A DNA stretch of 64,000 nucleotides from Perca fluviatilis (GCF_010015445.1 NC_053127.1:30876215-30940214); one strand, 5' to 3'. Counted from the stretch's first letter, positions 37,917 through 50,331 are shown. Made by a program: numbers and translations. The notes: generated by a model not told the origin, from the letters alone.

Positions 37917-39119
37917 AGAGATGCTCACAAGTCTCTGAGCTAGAGTCCAAGTCAAGTCTCAAGTCTCTGAGCTAGAGTCCAAGTCAAGTCTCAAGTCTCT
38001 TGTGGTTATAATAAGTGTTGCATCACGTACAGCGACCTATCCAGGCTGCTTAGAACACTGCATAGCTATATATAAGGAATTCAAAGCATGTAATGTTTTA
38101 TTATGACTCCTTTATCTATCAGTATACAGTATCAGCTTTGATTTTGGTATATAATCAGTGTAAACAGACTATTGCAACATGACAAAAACACCAAGAATGC
38201 TTTACTTTTAAGTTAATATCTGTATTTTGTTTCTATTCTTGTAGCTTGAACATACAGTACAGTACAGGCCAAAAATTGAGGTTCTGAAGAAAAAGGACTC
38301 CCTTGTCTGTCGATAAATTATAATAAAAGGCCTTGGCTCCTATTGTGCTGTCTCTGTGGGCCCATAAGACCAAATATAGAAAATGTTATAACTCACAACA
38401 CTAAAATTGACATACTCCTATTTAGTGCAAAACTGCAAAACAGCACAGTGTAGCTAAATGCAAAACACTATTGCAACCAAATGAAATTTTTAACACACTA
38501 CAGTGCACTTCCTTATGATAGAGAATCCTCAATTATTTGTTATTTACTTAGTGGCAGATCCATGTAATGTGCACTGCCTATACAACTAATCATACCTTAT
38601 AAACTACTGTAAGTCAACACATCCCAGACTCTCAAACCAGTGTAACGTTATGACTAAATGAAACTGTAATTATTGTTATATGATCAACAATAATCCTGTA
38701 ACCTGTTTGCAGACAACGTTAATAATTAACGTGATGGCAGACAGCGGCACGTAAATGATTAACGTAACGTTAATCGACCACCACATGTTTGGCAATTAAA
38801 CAAACGCTCATTTATATTTGATAAGGAAGACAGTCGGAGTTAACCTCCCGTAACGTTAGGTCATAGCTAAAGCAAGAAGCAAGCTAACGGTAGATGGTCA
38901 ATGCTGAGCTCAACATGTTTACTCACCTATCAGGGTGCGTTTTCAGATGCCTGATAAAATTAGATGTGGTTGAGCCAGAATCTTTTACCGTGATACCACA
39001 TATTTTGCATTGAGCGCTTCTTTTGTTTGGGCCGTCTTGTTTAAAGTTTTTGAACCCAAAGCTTACAAAGATGTGTGTCATTTGGACAAGGCTTTATGTT
39101 CTGATCCTTGCAGGTTATG
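37917..39119 (-). mobile_element. hAT element fragment
   Basis: Begins CAGAGATGCTCACAAGTCTC, a hAT-like end, with a duplicated 41-bp block (CTGAGCTAGAGTCCAAGTCA). Near its right side it encodes a BED-type zinc-finger exon on the minus strand. The far end is interrupted by a TTAA MITE. Confidence 0.6.
38927..39081 (-). pseudogene. hAT transposase first coding exon with BED zinc finger
   Basis: From ATG 39081: MTHIFVSFGFKNFKQDG, then CKICGITVKDS and NFIRHLKTHPDR. The Cys-x2-Cys / His-x4-His pattern is that of a BED finger in hAT transposases. A consensus donor (GATAG|GTGAGT) follows at 38927. No catalytic exon is found downstream, so it is a remnant. Confidence 0.7.
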
Positions 39120-39123
39120 TTAA

Positions 39124-39818
39124 AGTGCTCATATTATGCTTTTGGGCTTTTTTCCTTTCCTTTATTGTGTTATATATCTTTTTGTGCACGTTATAAGTTT
39201 ACAAAGTGAAAAAGCCCAAAGTCCCCCCCAAAGGGACTTACCATCTCCAACAGAAAACACTGTTCACCAACTGCTCCAAACAGCTCTGTTGTAGTCCAGC
39301 CTTTACTTCAGAGACAGACGTGGTCACTTTGGAACACACGTTATAATGCTCGCCTAGCTGCTAGCATGGCAGGCCCTCATACTCTGCTTCTGACTGGCTA
39401 GTAGTCCTTACCTAGGTACTGTCAGGGCACGCCCTCATACTCTGCTTCTGACTGGCTAGTAGTCCTTACCTAATTACTGTCAGGGCACGCCCTCATACTC
39501 TGCTTCTGACTGGCTAGTAGTCCTTACCTAGGTACTGTCAGGGTACGCCCTCATACTCTGCTTATTCGCTTCTGACTGGCTAGTAGTCCTTACCTAGGTA
39601 CTGCACATGTGCAACTCCCAACAAAGATGGAACAGAAGTGAGATGTCTCACTCTGTAGCTAAAACAGAGAGCTCAACACACAGGGTGAAAAGAGGAGCTG
39701 CAGCAATGTGCAGTACAACAAATATATGGTGTTTTTTGAAAATGAAACCATGTAAACCTATTATGGTACAACCTTTAAATACAATTATGAACCTGAAAAT
39801 GAGCAGAATATGAGTACG
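39124..39818. mobile_element. TTAA MITE with four 58-bp repeats
   Basis: TTAA borders (39120-39123, 39819-39822). Left end AGTGCTCATATTATGC; right arm CAGAATATGAGTACG. Internal 58-bp units span 39,367-39,600. Inserted 39 bp upstream of the BED-finger ATG. Confidence 0.85.
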
Positions 39819-40839
39819 TTAAGATTCTTGCTGCAGCATTCTGAACCATCTGAAGACTTTAGTAAAAGCTTGCGGCAGGCCTGGCAGGAAAACATTCCAG
39901 TCTGGATGATACAGGCTTGAATTACAATCTCTGCATCAGCCGTTGATAAAAAAGATCTGATTTGAGCTATGTTGCGTCAGTGAAAGAGGGATGTGCTGAT
40001 AAAAACAAAGGGTTGTATCGCACGTAACACCTTGGTTCTTAACTGTTGAACTTTGGGATATCACACAGATGTCTAGAGTTACTGCTATGTGATCAAACTG
40101 GTGTCTATGCCGAGCACGGCCAATGACCAGCATATCAGTTTTATCTCAGTTCAGGAGCAAGAAAGCACTTAACATCCAGTCTTTCACAGCAGACATAATT
40201 ATGAATCTGTTATTATAGAAATGCAGCAATAGTTTAGTATGTTGTTTTGTCTTTCTGCCATACATTAGTAAGATGTACAGTAAGTCTTAAGAGGTAGGCT
40301 ATACAAAACCAGATTTGATATATCTTCAGTAGAATTTCTGTTAGTCTGATTAATTAAAGTGACTTTATCTCTGTTTCTGTAACATCATGATTTGCAAATC
40401 CGCCATAGACCAGGACATTCATTTAATGACCAGTGATTTGAATTCACTGTTGCAATATTTGCAACTACGTAACTATCATCTTACCCAGATATTATATGAT
40501 GTAATAGCTCAGAGGGAAAGATATTAATCAGATTTGATTTTGTTTCTTACTTTTGTTAGTAAGTAAGTTTTTAAGTCTGTTCCACAAAACACTGTACAAT
40601 TCTAGCAATGCGAGAGTGTGCTAGATAACCTGATGTTATGTCTCTGTTGTTCTGTGTTTTGACTACAGGAAGTACAGGCATCATTTTGTAAAGGAGTACT
40701 CCACGATCATTTGGTTCTGCTCTTGATCAAAGTTGAGTGGCTTGAAAGAAACCCATTTTAAAAATCCTGCCTGTTTTTCCCTCGTATAGGTCAAGCTCCC
40801 AAAACTAAAAGTTCTTTCAAACTCCATGATGACCCAGTG

Positions 40840-41241
40840 TAGCCTAGAAATCTAGACGCACCCTAGAGGCAGCAAATGTAATTTGCAGTCAGGGGGTCTA
40901 GCAACTCTCTGTTGGCTTGCGAGCTGGAAAAACCAAACTCTGGTCAGGCCAATCACATCGTGTCTAGAGTCTGCTGGGAACAGCGGTCTTCTGGAAGAAT
41001 TGGAGTTAAGCTTTTCTTTGAGAAAAGAACAAAGAACGGCACTGAAATCATTCTTAAAAAAGGAAGATGTGTTTGAAAGTTGAATCTATCAACTAGCGTT
41101 GCTCTGGTTGGTTGTAGAGCTATCCTATTGCGTGCAGAGGGAATTTGAAAGACAACTGTTTATCCCGCCCCTCGGATTGAGCCCTGCCAATGGGGAGTTC
41201 CCAGACCCAACATCTTGATGTGGGTCTGGCTTGTCAGGCTA
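40840..41241. mobile_element. DNA transposon with TAGCCT ends and 9-bp duplication
   Basis: Perfect 9-bp duplication GACCCAGTG (40831-40839 and 41242-41250). Ends TAGCCTAGAAATCTAGACGC / complement of TAGCCTGACAAGCCAGACCC. Superfamily not assigned. Confidence 0.8.
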
Positions 41242-42134
41242 GACCCAGTGTGTAACACAGGCTTTCCCACAGTAACCCTGATGACATCATTATCCCCAAG
41301 GCACATGTTCATTTATTAATCTAATATTGCATATACATTTCGTGAAAGGTTTGTTGCAATGCTTCTCTGATTTAATGTTCAAACACTCAAGAGTCAAACC
41401 GTGTTGTGTATGTATTATAAGGTTGTAGTATAGTAGTATAGTATACTGTAGTGTAATGTTTAGTGTTATTAAAATGAACATTAGAAAAATGCATTTTGAA
41501 TCCTTGCTTTCATGTGTGGTTTAATACATTCTTGTCTGGTGTGTTTACATAACTTTTGATTGGTAATAACAGCTTTTGATTTAACTTGATTGCTGTGTAA
41601 TGACAGCCCACATATTTCATTATGACTTCCTCTTCCTGACATATCTCTGAATGAACTCCCCAAAGGGTTCAGTCTTTCCCCACAGTCTTCATTCATGTAT
41701 TCACTGTTTTTGGCCTACATTTAAGCCTTCCACCGAGCCTTTTCTGTGCATTTTAATCTAAAGTTCATTTGAATTCACTCTAAATCAAATACCTTATTTT
41801 TGGTACAGCAGTGTCTGGCTCCAGTTTCTCTGAGTCTTTATCTGAGCATTGCTTCACACAGAAGAACTACAATACCCAGATATAACAAATTAATTTAGAA
41901 TTATGTCCATGTTCACATCTTTGGCTTTTCTCACAATCACTCAAAAGAGAGACAAGTAACCAACAGTACAGCAGGCGTCCAGGCACCCTCTGCTGGCTGA
42001 CATACTGACTGTCTGAGCACTGGTAGTACTTCCTACGACCACTAGAAGTCGACAAAAAGCTGACATAAAAACAGGAAGCAAAAGAGCATTGTCTTTTTAC
42101 TGCTGTTGGTACTGGTGCTACTACTAGGTTACTG

Positions 42135-42200
42135 TTACTAAGATAAGATAGATTTTTATTATCCCGAAGGAAATTTGTCTTGGACAAACAAACACTATCT
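42135..42200. mobile_element. LINE 3' tail fragment
   Basis: TAAGATAGATTTTTATTATC and CCGAAGGAAATTTGTCTTGG match a common fish LINE tail. Confidence 0.4.
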
Positions 42201-42512
42201 GCTGTTTAATGAATTCAACACGACATAGTGCATACATACATACACATATACATAAAATACACAGGCTGTTGCATCACTCTGCATGGACATGCTCATGTTG
42301 CATGGAGAGACTGCCACTGGCCAACAAAATTGCACACTGCCCGCTGTACAACACATCACAATCATACTATCACCACCACGGCCACCTTCACTATCATCAT
42401 CATCATACTTGATTTACACCAAGCAATGAAATTACCTTAGCAACACTGTGGTGAGTTGAATTGCAAGTAGGCTACACATTTCAATTCATTTCAATTCATT
42501 CGTGTATGCATG

Positions 42513-43326
42513 TGTTTTTCCCACTAACAAACCACAGGACCAGTGTTGAGTAAAATAAAGTTGTCACAGTGCTGATTTTAATAACCATGTATGTTTTATG
42601 CTTTAAGTAATAAATTGTATGCTGCAACCGGGTTATGAAAATAGGAATGAATCTATATAACTGCTGATGTCGAGACTGATTTGGTTATCACAGTCACCAC
42701 CTTTTGTCTCTGTAAACAATAGTCAAAGACAGACCCTTCCTTTCCCCCTCTCTTCCTGTCTCTTGCAGATAGATTAGATTAAAACCAACTATTATCATAT
42801 CTTATAAAGAGAAACCTTCTGCTACACAGCAGGAAATAACCTTCTGCTTCCTTCAGTCTCCAACCTCCTGGTGCCTTAGTCTGGGTTAGGACAATAGAAT
42901 TTTAATTCATGTAAACTTGTAAGACTTAACATCTGCATGATAGAACCTATTGATCTGTGGGTGCAAATGACCCCTAGGGGGCAGAGTTTAGAGCATGTCC
43001 TTCCTAATTGGACAGCGAAGAAACCAACAAGATGCGTCCAACCTGTCACCATGCCAACAAAGAGCCTATGAGGAAGGCTCTTACTCACGAAGGAGAAAAG
43101 TAACCGCTCCTGGGATTGGAGGAATAAAGCAGGGGGCCGACAGGGGTTCGGGGCGAAATAGATGTGGGAACTTTAGGGTTAAGCAACTATTTTCAAGGCC
43201 CGCTGCAGCGTAATTCTCTGTATTTTGACTTATCATTTTTATTAATAAATCTTTGTGTTAACCCTCCATTTGGACCCCAGCCTCTCCTTCTTCAGAGATT
43301 CTGAAACACGTAAATTCTCAACACCA
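42513..43326. mobile_element. possible solo LTR
   Basis: TG...CA ends with the 5-bp duplication GCATG (42508-42512 and 43327-43331), and an AATAAA about 80 bp before the right end (near 43245). No coding region. The 5-bp match could be chance. Confidence 0.3.
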
Positions 43327-43339
43327 GCATGCATTTCAC

Positions 43340-45400
43340 CTGTTAGAGAAGTTCTAGTTGAGGGACCGTCTCCCTGCCACTGCTAAATAGTGTGGGATTA
43401 AATGGATCTGACGTAATGAGCCCAGGCCAGGGGTTAATCTCTGACTGCTGGGCCTGGAATAGATCTCTTACAAGACCTTACTCATCTGCTCTACCTTTGT
43501 GCCAGGTTTTGGTCATGCAAGGGCGTAACTTTGGGTTCAACATTGGGGGTTGATATGCTTAAAGTTTTGAGCATATCAAACACTTAAATTCCTGCATTGT
43601 GGTGAATTTTTCTGGACAGTTTTGATTATTGGGATGGTTGTAACCCCCATCCCCCCTGTGAATAAATGCATACCCCCTATGTGGTAATGCAAGGCCTCTA
43701 TGGGTCTTGTACTGGGAAGTACAACCAAGTGTTAATTATTACAACAACCAATCAAAATGCCTAAATATGATAAATATGAGAGCCTTTTTCTGACCACCTA
43801 TAGGCCTTTGAAAAGCGTTCATAGCTGTTGTCTGCTCCGTGGAAACTCTCCATCATAGTGTGCGACTCCATAAAGCCCATCCAAAACCTCTTCACCTCCG
43901 CCCTTGTAGTTCGGCTTGGGACATTCCAGGAAACACTAACATTTCCTAGAGATGGGGCCAATGCCGACCCTCCATGGCGACTTCAGCATCCCCCGCCCCC
44001 CACCCACAGAGAAGTTTAATTAAATTATTTCTCTCTTATCCCCCTTTGATCTCTCCTTCCTGAAATATCCAGCCACACTTGAAACTGGCACTTGATTTCA
44101 CCCCTCTCAACTCCAGCACACGAGACACTGTATCGAGTATCATGTCCAAAATGGGACAAACAAGGCTGGAGACAGCCAACAGGAAGAGGGACAAATCTCA
44201 GATCTCCTCCAGATAACTTCTCATACGTCACTTCTCTTCTCTCCTGTCTACATCTCTCCCCTCTGTTTCAGCTGTCTTATCCGCCTGCAATTTTAATATC
44301 CGTAATGTCAAATTGACTGCGTAACATTTATGTCTGCAGAAAGGACTGAAACTGAATTTCGATGCCCCCTATGTTTGCAGTGATGTTTCCTCACGCTGCA
44401 TTAACCATACATTTTATCAAGTGAGTCTTAAAATCTTGTGAAAATACCGAACAAGAATATGGTATGGGGATTGGAAAACTGTCACATGTCCATACTGTTT
44501 GATACAAGTAGACCGTGTCTCTAGAAAGAAAATCCTATCTTATTTCTACAATGTTCCTGAAGGAAAGGAAGCTGTGTTTAGAATACATTTACAAATGAGT
44601 TCTTCACTTTATTTAAGAATAGCATTGATTCAAAGTGAGCCATCAACCTGTACAAATTGACTTTTTTTATTTATTTTTTTTGCAGCGGGATTATTTTAAA
44701 CAAATCAATAGCTTTTGAATTTGATACCTTCAACAGAAAAAATTAAATGATAAAATATATATATATATGGTACCCTTTATAAGGATGTGTGCATTGGAAC
44801 TGGAAGGTGTCAGTAATTATTAATAAACCATTTACTAATGATTTGTGGAGGAGTTATAAGTCATTAATAAGAACACGTTTGGGGTTGGCAGGTTGTGATA
44901 AATTCCTTTGGCTGGTGTCCGTCCTCTCTATTTTTGTAGCAATTTAATTATTAATGTTGGTTATCCGTTAATAAATGCTTACTCAGTCATTAGTACGTGG
45001 GTTTTATACCGGATGCCCTGCAGCTCTTTTTCCAGAGGGTAAGTGGCCATATGCCAAACAGAGGGATTTACTGTTGTACACGTTTACTCATCAGGATAAA
45101 CCCCTTGAGATAAACCATCTCGTCTCCGAGGGGGGGTCCTACCATACAACACCGACACAAGTGAGTAACAAGAACCTAAACAAAGACATTAAAGTAATAG
45201 GAAAGACAAAATTGTACAGACACACTACGGTCAATGTCAACATCAGAAAGAGAGAAAGAAGAGTACATTGAAACAAGTACAATTTACATTAGATAAAGAA
45301 GACAAACCGCTTTTAAACGTGAAATTATGTTAAGGCGCAATGGCTTTTCGGACAGTAAGAATGCAGTAGTGTGCAGAGTTACTTTAATGATATAGCCCCG
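43340..45400. other. intergenic, no gene seen
   Basis: A block near 43,515-43,690 (AGGGCGTAACTTTGGGTTC) looks like a transposon fragment. The remainder shows no supported feature. Confidence 0.4.
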
Positions 45401-45592
45401 AGATCTTCAACAGGGGGTCCAGGACTCTGAGGGGGTCCTCAGAGGCAATGCACTGGGGGTTAATATGTAAGCAAATATACATAAACATGAGTCCAACATA
45501 TTATTAGCAAAGATAAATCGTTTAACGTTGATGACAGGCTTATTGGCCTGTAGGTAAGGTAGCCACTAAGGTCGCCATCCACAGATACAGTT

Positions 45593-46297
45593 AGGGCCTT
45601 TTTATGGTTCTGCGGGCAAAATTACGAATCCCACTATGGCCACGCCAAGACCCACTTGGCGTGGCCATAGTGGTCGATTGGTTGGGGTTAGGCATTTGAC
45701 CTCGAGTGGTTAAGGTTAGGATAGCCGATTGGTCAGGGGATAGGACCTGAACAAATCAGGTTACGTTACCTTGCGTAAGCATGGACGCCTGGCCAATAGT
45801 AGCTATTGAAGGGCGGGTCTCGGCGTGGCCATAGTGAAACAAAACATTGCGTTCTGCGGAGGCTCCACGCAGAGCTTTCGCCGTAGCCTACGTAAGTGGC
45901 CTGGTGTGCGCTGGTGTGTGCGTCAAGCCACCGTGTGTGTGTAGGGGGGAGTGTGTTAGCGAGGGAGAAGTGAGAGAGTGAGGGTGATTATCTTCGGAGG
46001 GAGTAGTGACTCTAGAGTCCTAGTAAGAGAAACAAAGTGTCTCCCCTGTTCTTTCTGACCACGGTGGGAAATCTGGAGCAGGAAAAGTTAACCCTCTCCT
46101 TGATCTCATGTTGTTGAAGACTGGTTCCTGGTTCTCCGAGAAGGAGAACCAGGAAATGAGTCGGGGGAAATGCAACGCTACCAAGACACGACCGAGGGGT
46201 GCGTTGCCACGACATGTAGTTACATTTTTCGAGAGGTGCACGTCAGGCTACAGCGTAGAGTCCGGCGTAGACGCAGAGGTATAAAATGGCCTTTAGG
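45593..46297. mobile_element. CG-rich DNA transposon, copy A
   Basis: Ends TAGGGCCTTTTTATGGTTCT / complement of TAAAGGCCATTTTATACCTC. Its interior is homologous, inverted, to the element at 49497-50568 (shared CACCGTGG...AAATCT and GTAGCGTTGCATTTCCCC blocks). Confidence 0.65.
45616..45850. mobile_element. 235-bp MITE nested in copy A
   Basis: 9-bp duplication GTTCTGCGG (45607-45615 and 45851-45859). The arms share CACTATGGCCACGCC. Contains a perfect 19-bp hairpin with loop ACCCA at 45631-45673. Confidence 0.8.
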
Positions 46298-46680
46298 CTT
46301 AAGGATTTACTGTGAAACATCTATCTTTAACATTAAAACATGATGTATAAATATGTGAATGTCAATATACTGTATATTTTAATAGCTTAGTGTTGTATGC
46401 ATCACAAAAAGGCCACCCTACATATTATTGTAGGCCTAGTTTAATACGCAACTCAATTTCATACAATATGTAGTATATAGTATATATGAGACTCTGTCTC
46501 TCTTTCAGCTAAGGGGTCCTTGGCCTAAAACATGTTGAAGACATCCTGAAGAGTCCAAAAGGAGAGGATAGCTGGAATGTAAAGAATGTACATTTAAAGC
46601 CGAGTTTCAGCAAATTAATGATTTAATGATCATTCATTAGCCATTCATTCGTAATGAATAAAACCTATAGTTATCATTTA

Positions 46681-47213
46681 CAGTACAGGCCAAAAGTTTG
46701 GACACACCTTCTCATTCAATGTGTTTCTTTATTTTCATGACCATTTACATTGTAGATTCTCACTGAAGGCATCAAAACTATGAATGAACACATATGGAAT
46801 TATGTACTTAACAGAAAAGTGTGAAATAACTGAAAACATGTCTTATATTTTAGATTCCTCAAAGTAGCCACCCTTTGCTTTTTTTGATAACTCTGCAAAC
46901 CCTTGGTGTTCTCTCAATGAGCTTCATGAGGTAGTCACCTGAAATGGTTTTCACTTCACAGGTGTGCTTTGTCAGGGTTAATTAGTGGGATTTTTCCCCC
47001 TTATTAATAAAAAAACAAAGGGTGGCTACTTTGAGGAATCTAAAATATAAGACATGTTTTCAGTTATTTCACACTTTTTTTGTTAAGTACATAATTCCAT
47101 ATGTGTTCATTCATAGTTTTGATGCCTTCAGTGATAATCTACAATGTAAATAGTCATGAAAATAAAAAGGAAACGCATTGAATGAGGTGTGTCCAAACTT
47201 TTGGCCTGTACTA
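46681..47213. mobile_element. palindromic Tc1-type MITE
   Basis: TA borders. Ends CAGTACAGGCCAAAAGTTTG and its complement. The arms are over 200 bp each, with a short centre near 46,990. No ORF. Lies just upstream of the gdpd5 promoter region. Confidence 0.85.
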
Positions 47214-47274
47214 TATAAACCCTTTATAAAGTGTGCATTGTTAGAACGTGGCATTGACATATTTTTGTTGTGCT

Positions 47275-47302
47275 TAATGATACTACTCGAGTAGTATCAT
47301 TA
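47275..47302. promoter_or_regulatory. perfect 28-bp palindrome upstream of gdpd5
   Basis: TAATGATACTAC-TCGA-GTAGTATCATTA, with every position paired. A second small palindrome (TCATGATCATGATCA) follows directly. Function unknown; it could be a dimeric factor site or recombination debris. Confidence 0.4.
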
Positions 47303-47559
47303 TCATGATCATGATCATTCATTGCAGAAAAAAACTACAAACAGCGTTACGACCATGTCCACCTGCAGAAGGACAACTGCAGGTCCATTTACCTGCGACA
47401 GAGACACCACGCACGCTGTAAAAAAGTACACACGAGTTGGCCCTGCGGTCGGTCCAAACCAAACGCTCAGATGGAGTATTTTTTGCAGTGTGCAGCTCCG
47501 CGCAGCTCCGCCCACTCCGTGTCAGACGGATTACAGCTTTGAACTCTTCTATGAACACT

Positions 47560-47894
47560 GACAGTACGTCTTAATTCAAGAGGAAACTATCCCACGAGTT
47601 ATTATTACAACATTCACGATTTTAAAAAAAAACGTCCGGCGCGTTGCGTTGCGGTTCGCTGTCGGAGTAGCCTACCCCAGGACAGGAGGCCGATGTGTGC
47701 CATCGGTCCGCCTCCCACGGCCGCTCAAAGTTACTTTAGAGACTTGTATGAATCCGTAAAGTCCAACAGTGAAGAGACGACATTATGTCAACATCCATGG
47801 AAATAACTGATTAACCGAGAGCTTCTGACGCTCCCAACACTGTCCAAGGATTTAAAAAAGAAAAAAGAAATAAAAAAAAAAGGCTGTCGTGGAG
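47560..47894 (+). other. gdpd5: probable noncoding first exon and promoter of gdpd5
   Basis: A locally GC- and CpG-rich stretch ends in the donor GTGGAG|GTAAGG at 47894/47895. It lies 9.8 kb upstream of the first gdpd5 coding exon on the same strand, and nothing between them looks like another plus-strand exon. It contains short upstream ORFs. The 5' boundary is a guess, and the link to gdpd5 is inferred from position. Confidence 0.4.
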
Positions 47895-48501
47895 GTAAGG
47901 TACGTGTTTGTGCGCACTTTATCGGATTATCTTGATATAATCTGAGTTAACTGTCACAATCGATGTGTCATGTTTGTGGAATTAAGTTGAGTGATCTGTC
48001 CTCACTGGGTGCGTTTTTGTGTGTGAATGCATTGTTTTTCTTTTTACGACACTCTTTCATAGTTTTCAGTTGTTACAACTGTTATAGCCAATCTCCGCAC
48101 AGGCTGTTATGACTGTCTAATGACCCCCTACTGTCTCCAAAAGGGCGCATAGGCTACATTGTGATACTGTAGACCTGAAAGATTGCAGAACATGTTACAT
48201 GTTTTTCATGTGTTCTTCTGCATGGTGGTTGATTGACAGTTGTGAAATAAGTGAAACTGAATGTGTTTGCTGAGCAGCTTTAGTGACACCTGCTGCAGAA
48301 AGAAATAGTATTAGGTACAAATACAGACATGCGATATCAATGTTTGGAAACACAAAATCATCAAAAAAATGGTTACACTGGCACACACTGAACTGGGTGA
48401 CTTTCATCGGACTCCATTTCCCATCATGCATTCAACTTAACAACTGGATAATGAGACCTTTTTTTCTGGCATGATAAACACTGAACTGATGAGGTAGATA
48501 T

Positions 48502-49083
48502 TAGGGCTGTGTATTGGCAAGAATCTGGAGATACGATGCTTATCACGATACATGGGTCACAATTCAATATATTGCAATATATTTCAATACGGTAAGGCGA
48601 TATATTGGGTTTTTTTAAGTATAATTTTAGAAAACCTAATATTTAAAAAAGACATCATGTTCATAAAAGTCAAAGAAGTTTACTTAAGGTAAACAATTCA
48701 GTACACAGAAAATCAAACTGGCAGTTTGGGATTGTGGTTCCCAGGTTCTTAGTGAGCTAATTTGTATATGCTAAAGTAGGCAAGTTCAGCCATAGCTACA
48801 TTGTTAGCTTCTAACAAAAAGTCAGGCACTGTTAGGCACTGCTAGGCACTGTTAGGCACTGTTAGGCACTGTTAGGCAAAGACACTAGTGGTGCGTCTCA
48901 GCATAGCCATCTAGTAGTAGGGGCTTTAAACACAACATAAACGTGAACCACTGTCTTACATGAATATTTTTGAACATTTAAAAAAGAAAAACAGAATCGA
49001 TATTGTCTTTTTGAAAATCGATACAGTATTGCAAAATAAAATATCGCGATACTCAAGTGTATCGATTTTTTCTTACACACCTA
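48502..49083. mobile_element. 582-bp nonautonomous hAT element
   Basis: 8-bp duplication GTAGATAT / GCAGATAT (48494-48501, 49084-49091), one mismatch. Ends TAGGGCTGTGTA / complement of TAGGTGTGTAAG, with CGATAC-rich subterminal arms. Contains a decamer array. Confidence 0.8.
48823..48878. repeat. 10-bp tandem repeat, about 5.5 copies
   Basis: Unit TAGGCACTGT, inside the hAT element. Confidence 0.9.
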
Positions 49084-49694
49084 GCAGATATGTAGAGGCT
49101 CTTCGGTTCATTTAACGATTACTGAAAATATGAACTAGTCATTTTCTACTGCATATAATCCAGTTGTCCCCATAAACATAGTTGACTGAATGCTATATGT
49201 AATGAATGTATTTCAGTGTTTGTGGAAGACTTAGGTGCACGTATTTGGCGGGGAGATGGGATCTTACCCTAAGAAAATGTTAGTTTTTTTTAATATAAAA
49301 TAAAATAAAAAGCAATTTCACATCATTTTGGTCCATTATCATTCCCATATATGTGTCTAAAACGTTGATAGAGCAAATAATGAATAAATAACAATCATAC
49401 AGCTTAAAGACAGAACTTCCACTGGGGGGCCGACAACCCTCATATTGATGTTACATTCATTCGGCTTAGGTTGGCTGCTCTGCCTAAAGCTTGATTTAAT
49501 ACTTCGGCGTAAAATCTACACCGTTGCTACGTACATAGGTACGTGGAGACACAAACCTACGCCGGACCCTACGCCGTAGCCTGACGCGCACCTCTCGATA
49601 AATGTAACTACACGTCGCAGCGACGCACGTCGTTTGGCCGTGGCTTGGTAGCGTTGCATTTCCCCAGACTCATTTGCTGGTTCTCCTTCTCTGA

Positions 49695-50162
49695 TGTCAC
49701 TACCCGATGTGAGTCGAGTGCAGATGTCAGTCGCGCATATGTAGTTGCGCATAACGCCAAGGGATCCGGATCCGGCAAACGTTTTAGCTATCTATGATTG
49801 TTTGATTGCTAACGTTCAAGCTCAAAACTCCATTCAAGTGACAGCCTTTGTTGTGTTTGATTGCTAACTTGTAGCCGGCAGTGAACGAACTTCGTTATGT
49901 AGGTCCATTTTTATTGTATTGACATTACAGAAGTCTCCCGTTAGCAGGTTCTGGTAGGCTACTTCAGCCTCTAATCTAGAACTGACATCAGGCATCATGC
50001 CGTGAAAATGTGATGCCTTACGCTAAATAATAAATTACTGCTATGTAATGTACCTACAGTATCTCATTATTCTGTGGCTAACAGCAAAACAGATCTGCGT
50101 GAAGTCGCAAAGTGACACATGCGCAACTCACATCTGCACTCGACTCACATCGGGTAGTGACA
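49695..50162. mobile_element. 468-bp element with perfect 33-bp inverted ends
   Basis: TGTCACTACCCGATGTGAGT and 13 further bases are exactly inverted at 50130-50162. No ORF of known family and no clear target duplication. Relative to copy A, the insertion replaces about 26 bp. Confidence 0.75.
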
Positions 50163-50226
50163 ACATGAAATCAAGGTGAGAGTTAACTTTTCCTGCTACA
50201 GATTTCCCACCGTGGTCAGAAAGCAC

Positions 50227-50331
50227 TAGCCTGGTCCTCTGGTTCTCAGCCACTCCCTCTGTTCGCTGATTGGACCGGTAAAGATTGGCTAAAGATTGAG
50301 CGGAAGTACATAGGAGGGCGGAGCCAGGCTA
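50227..50331. mobile_element. 105-bp MITE with TAGCCT ends
   Basis: Ends TAGCCTGG / CCAGGCTA. 9-bp duplication AGAAAGCAC / AGAAAGCAA (50218-50226, 50332-50340), one mismatch. Same end and duplication type as 40840-41241. Confidence 0.75.

Larger units (their letters stand above)
36930..40210. mobile_element. retroelement interrupted by nested insertions
   Basis: Sequence up to TTTTCTAATTTTAG (37254) appears to resume as GATTCTTGCTGCAGCATTCT at 39823. TTAA sits at both breakpoints (37255-37258 and 39819-39822). The 2.6 kb between is MITE and hAT material. Continuity across the break is inferred from the two halves resembling one known teleost retroelement tail. Confidence 0.5.
45408..46540. 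mobile_element. outer element of a three-level transposon nest
   Basis: Left end CTTCAACAGGGGGTCC and right end GGGGTCCTTGGCCTAAAACATGTTGAAG are complementary at CTTCAACA / TGTTGAAG. No duplication identified. Contains elements at about 45593-46297 and 45616-45850. Confidence 0.45.

Noticed and set aside
46012..46241. overlapping 67- and 73-codon minus-strand ORFs
   Set aside because: They lie in a CG-rich DNA transposon with a second copy at 49.5 kb; no family similarity.
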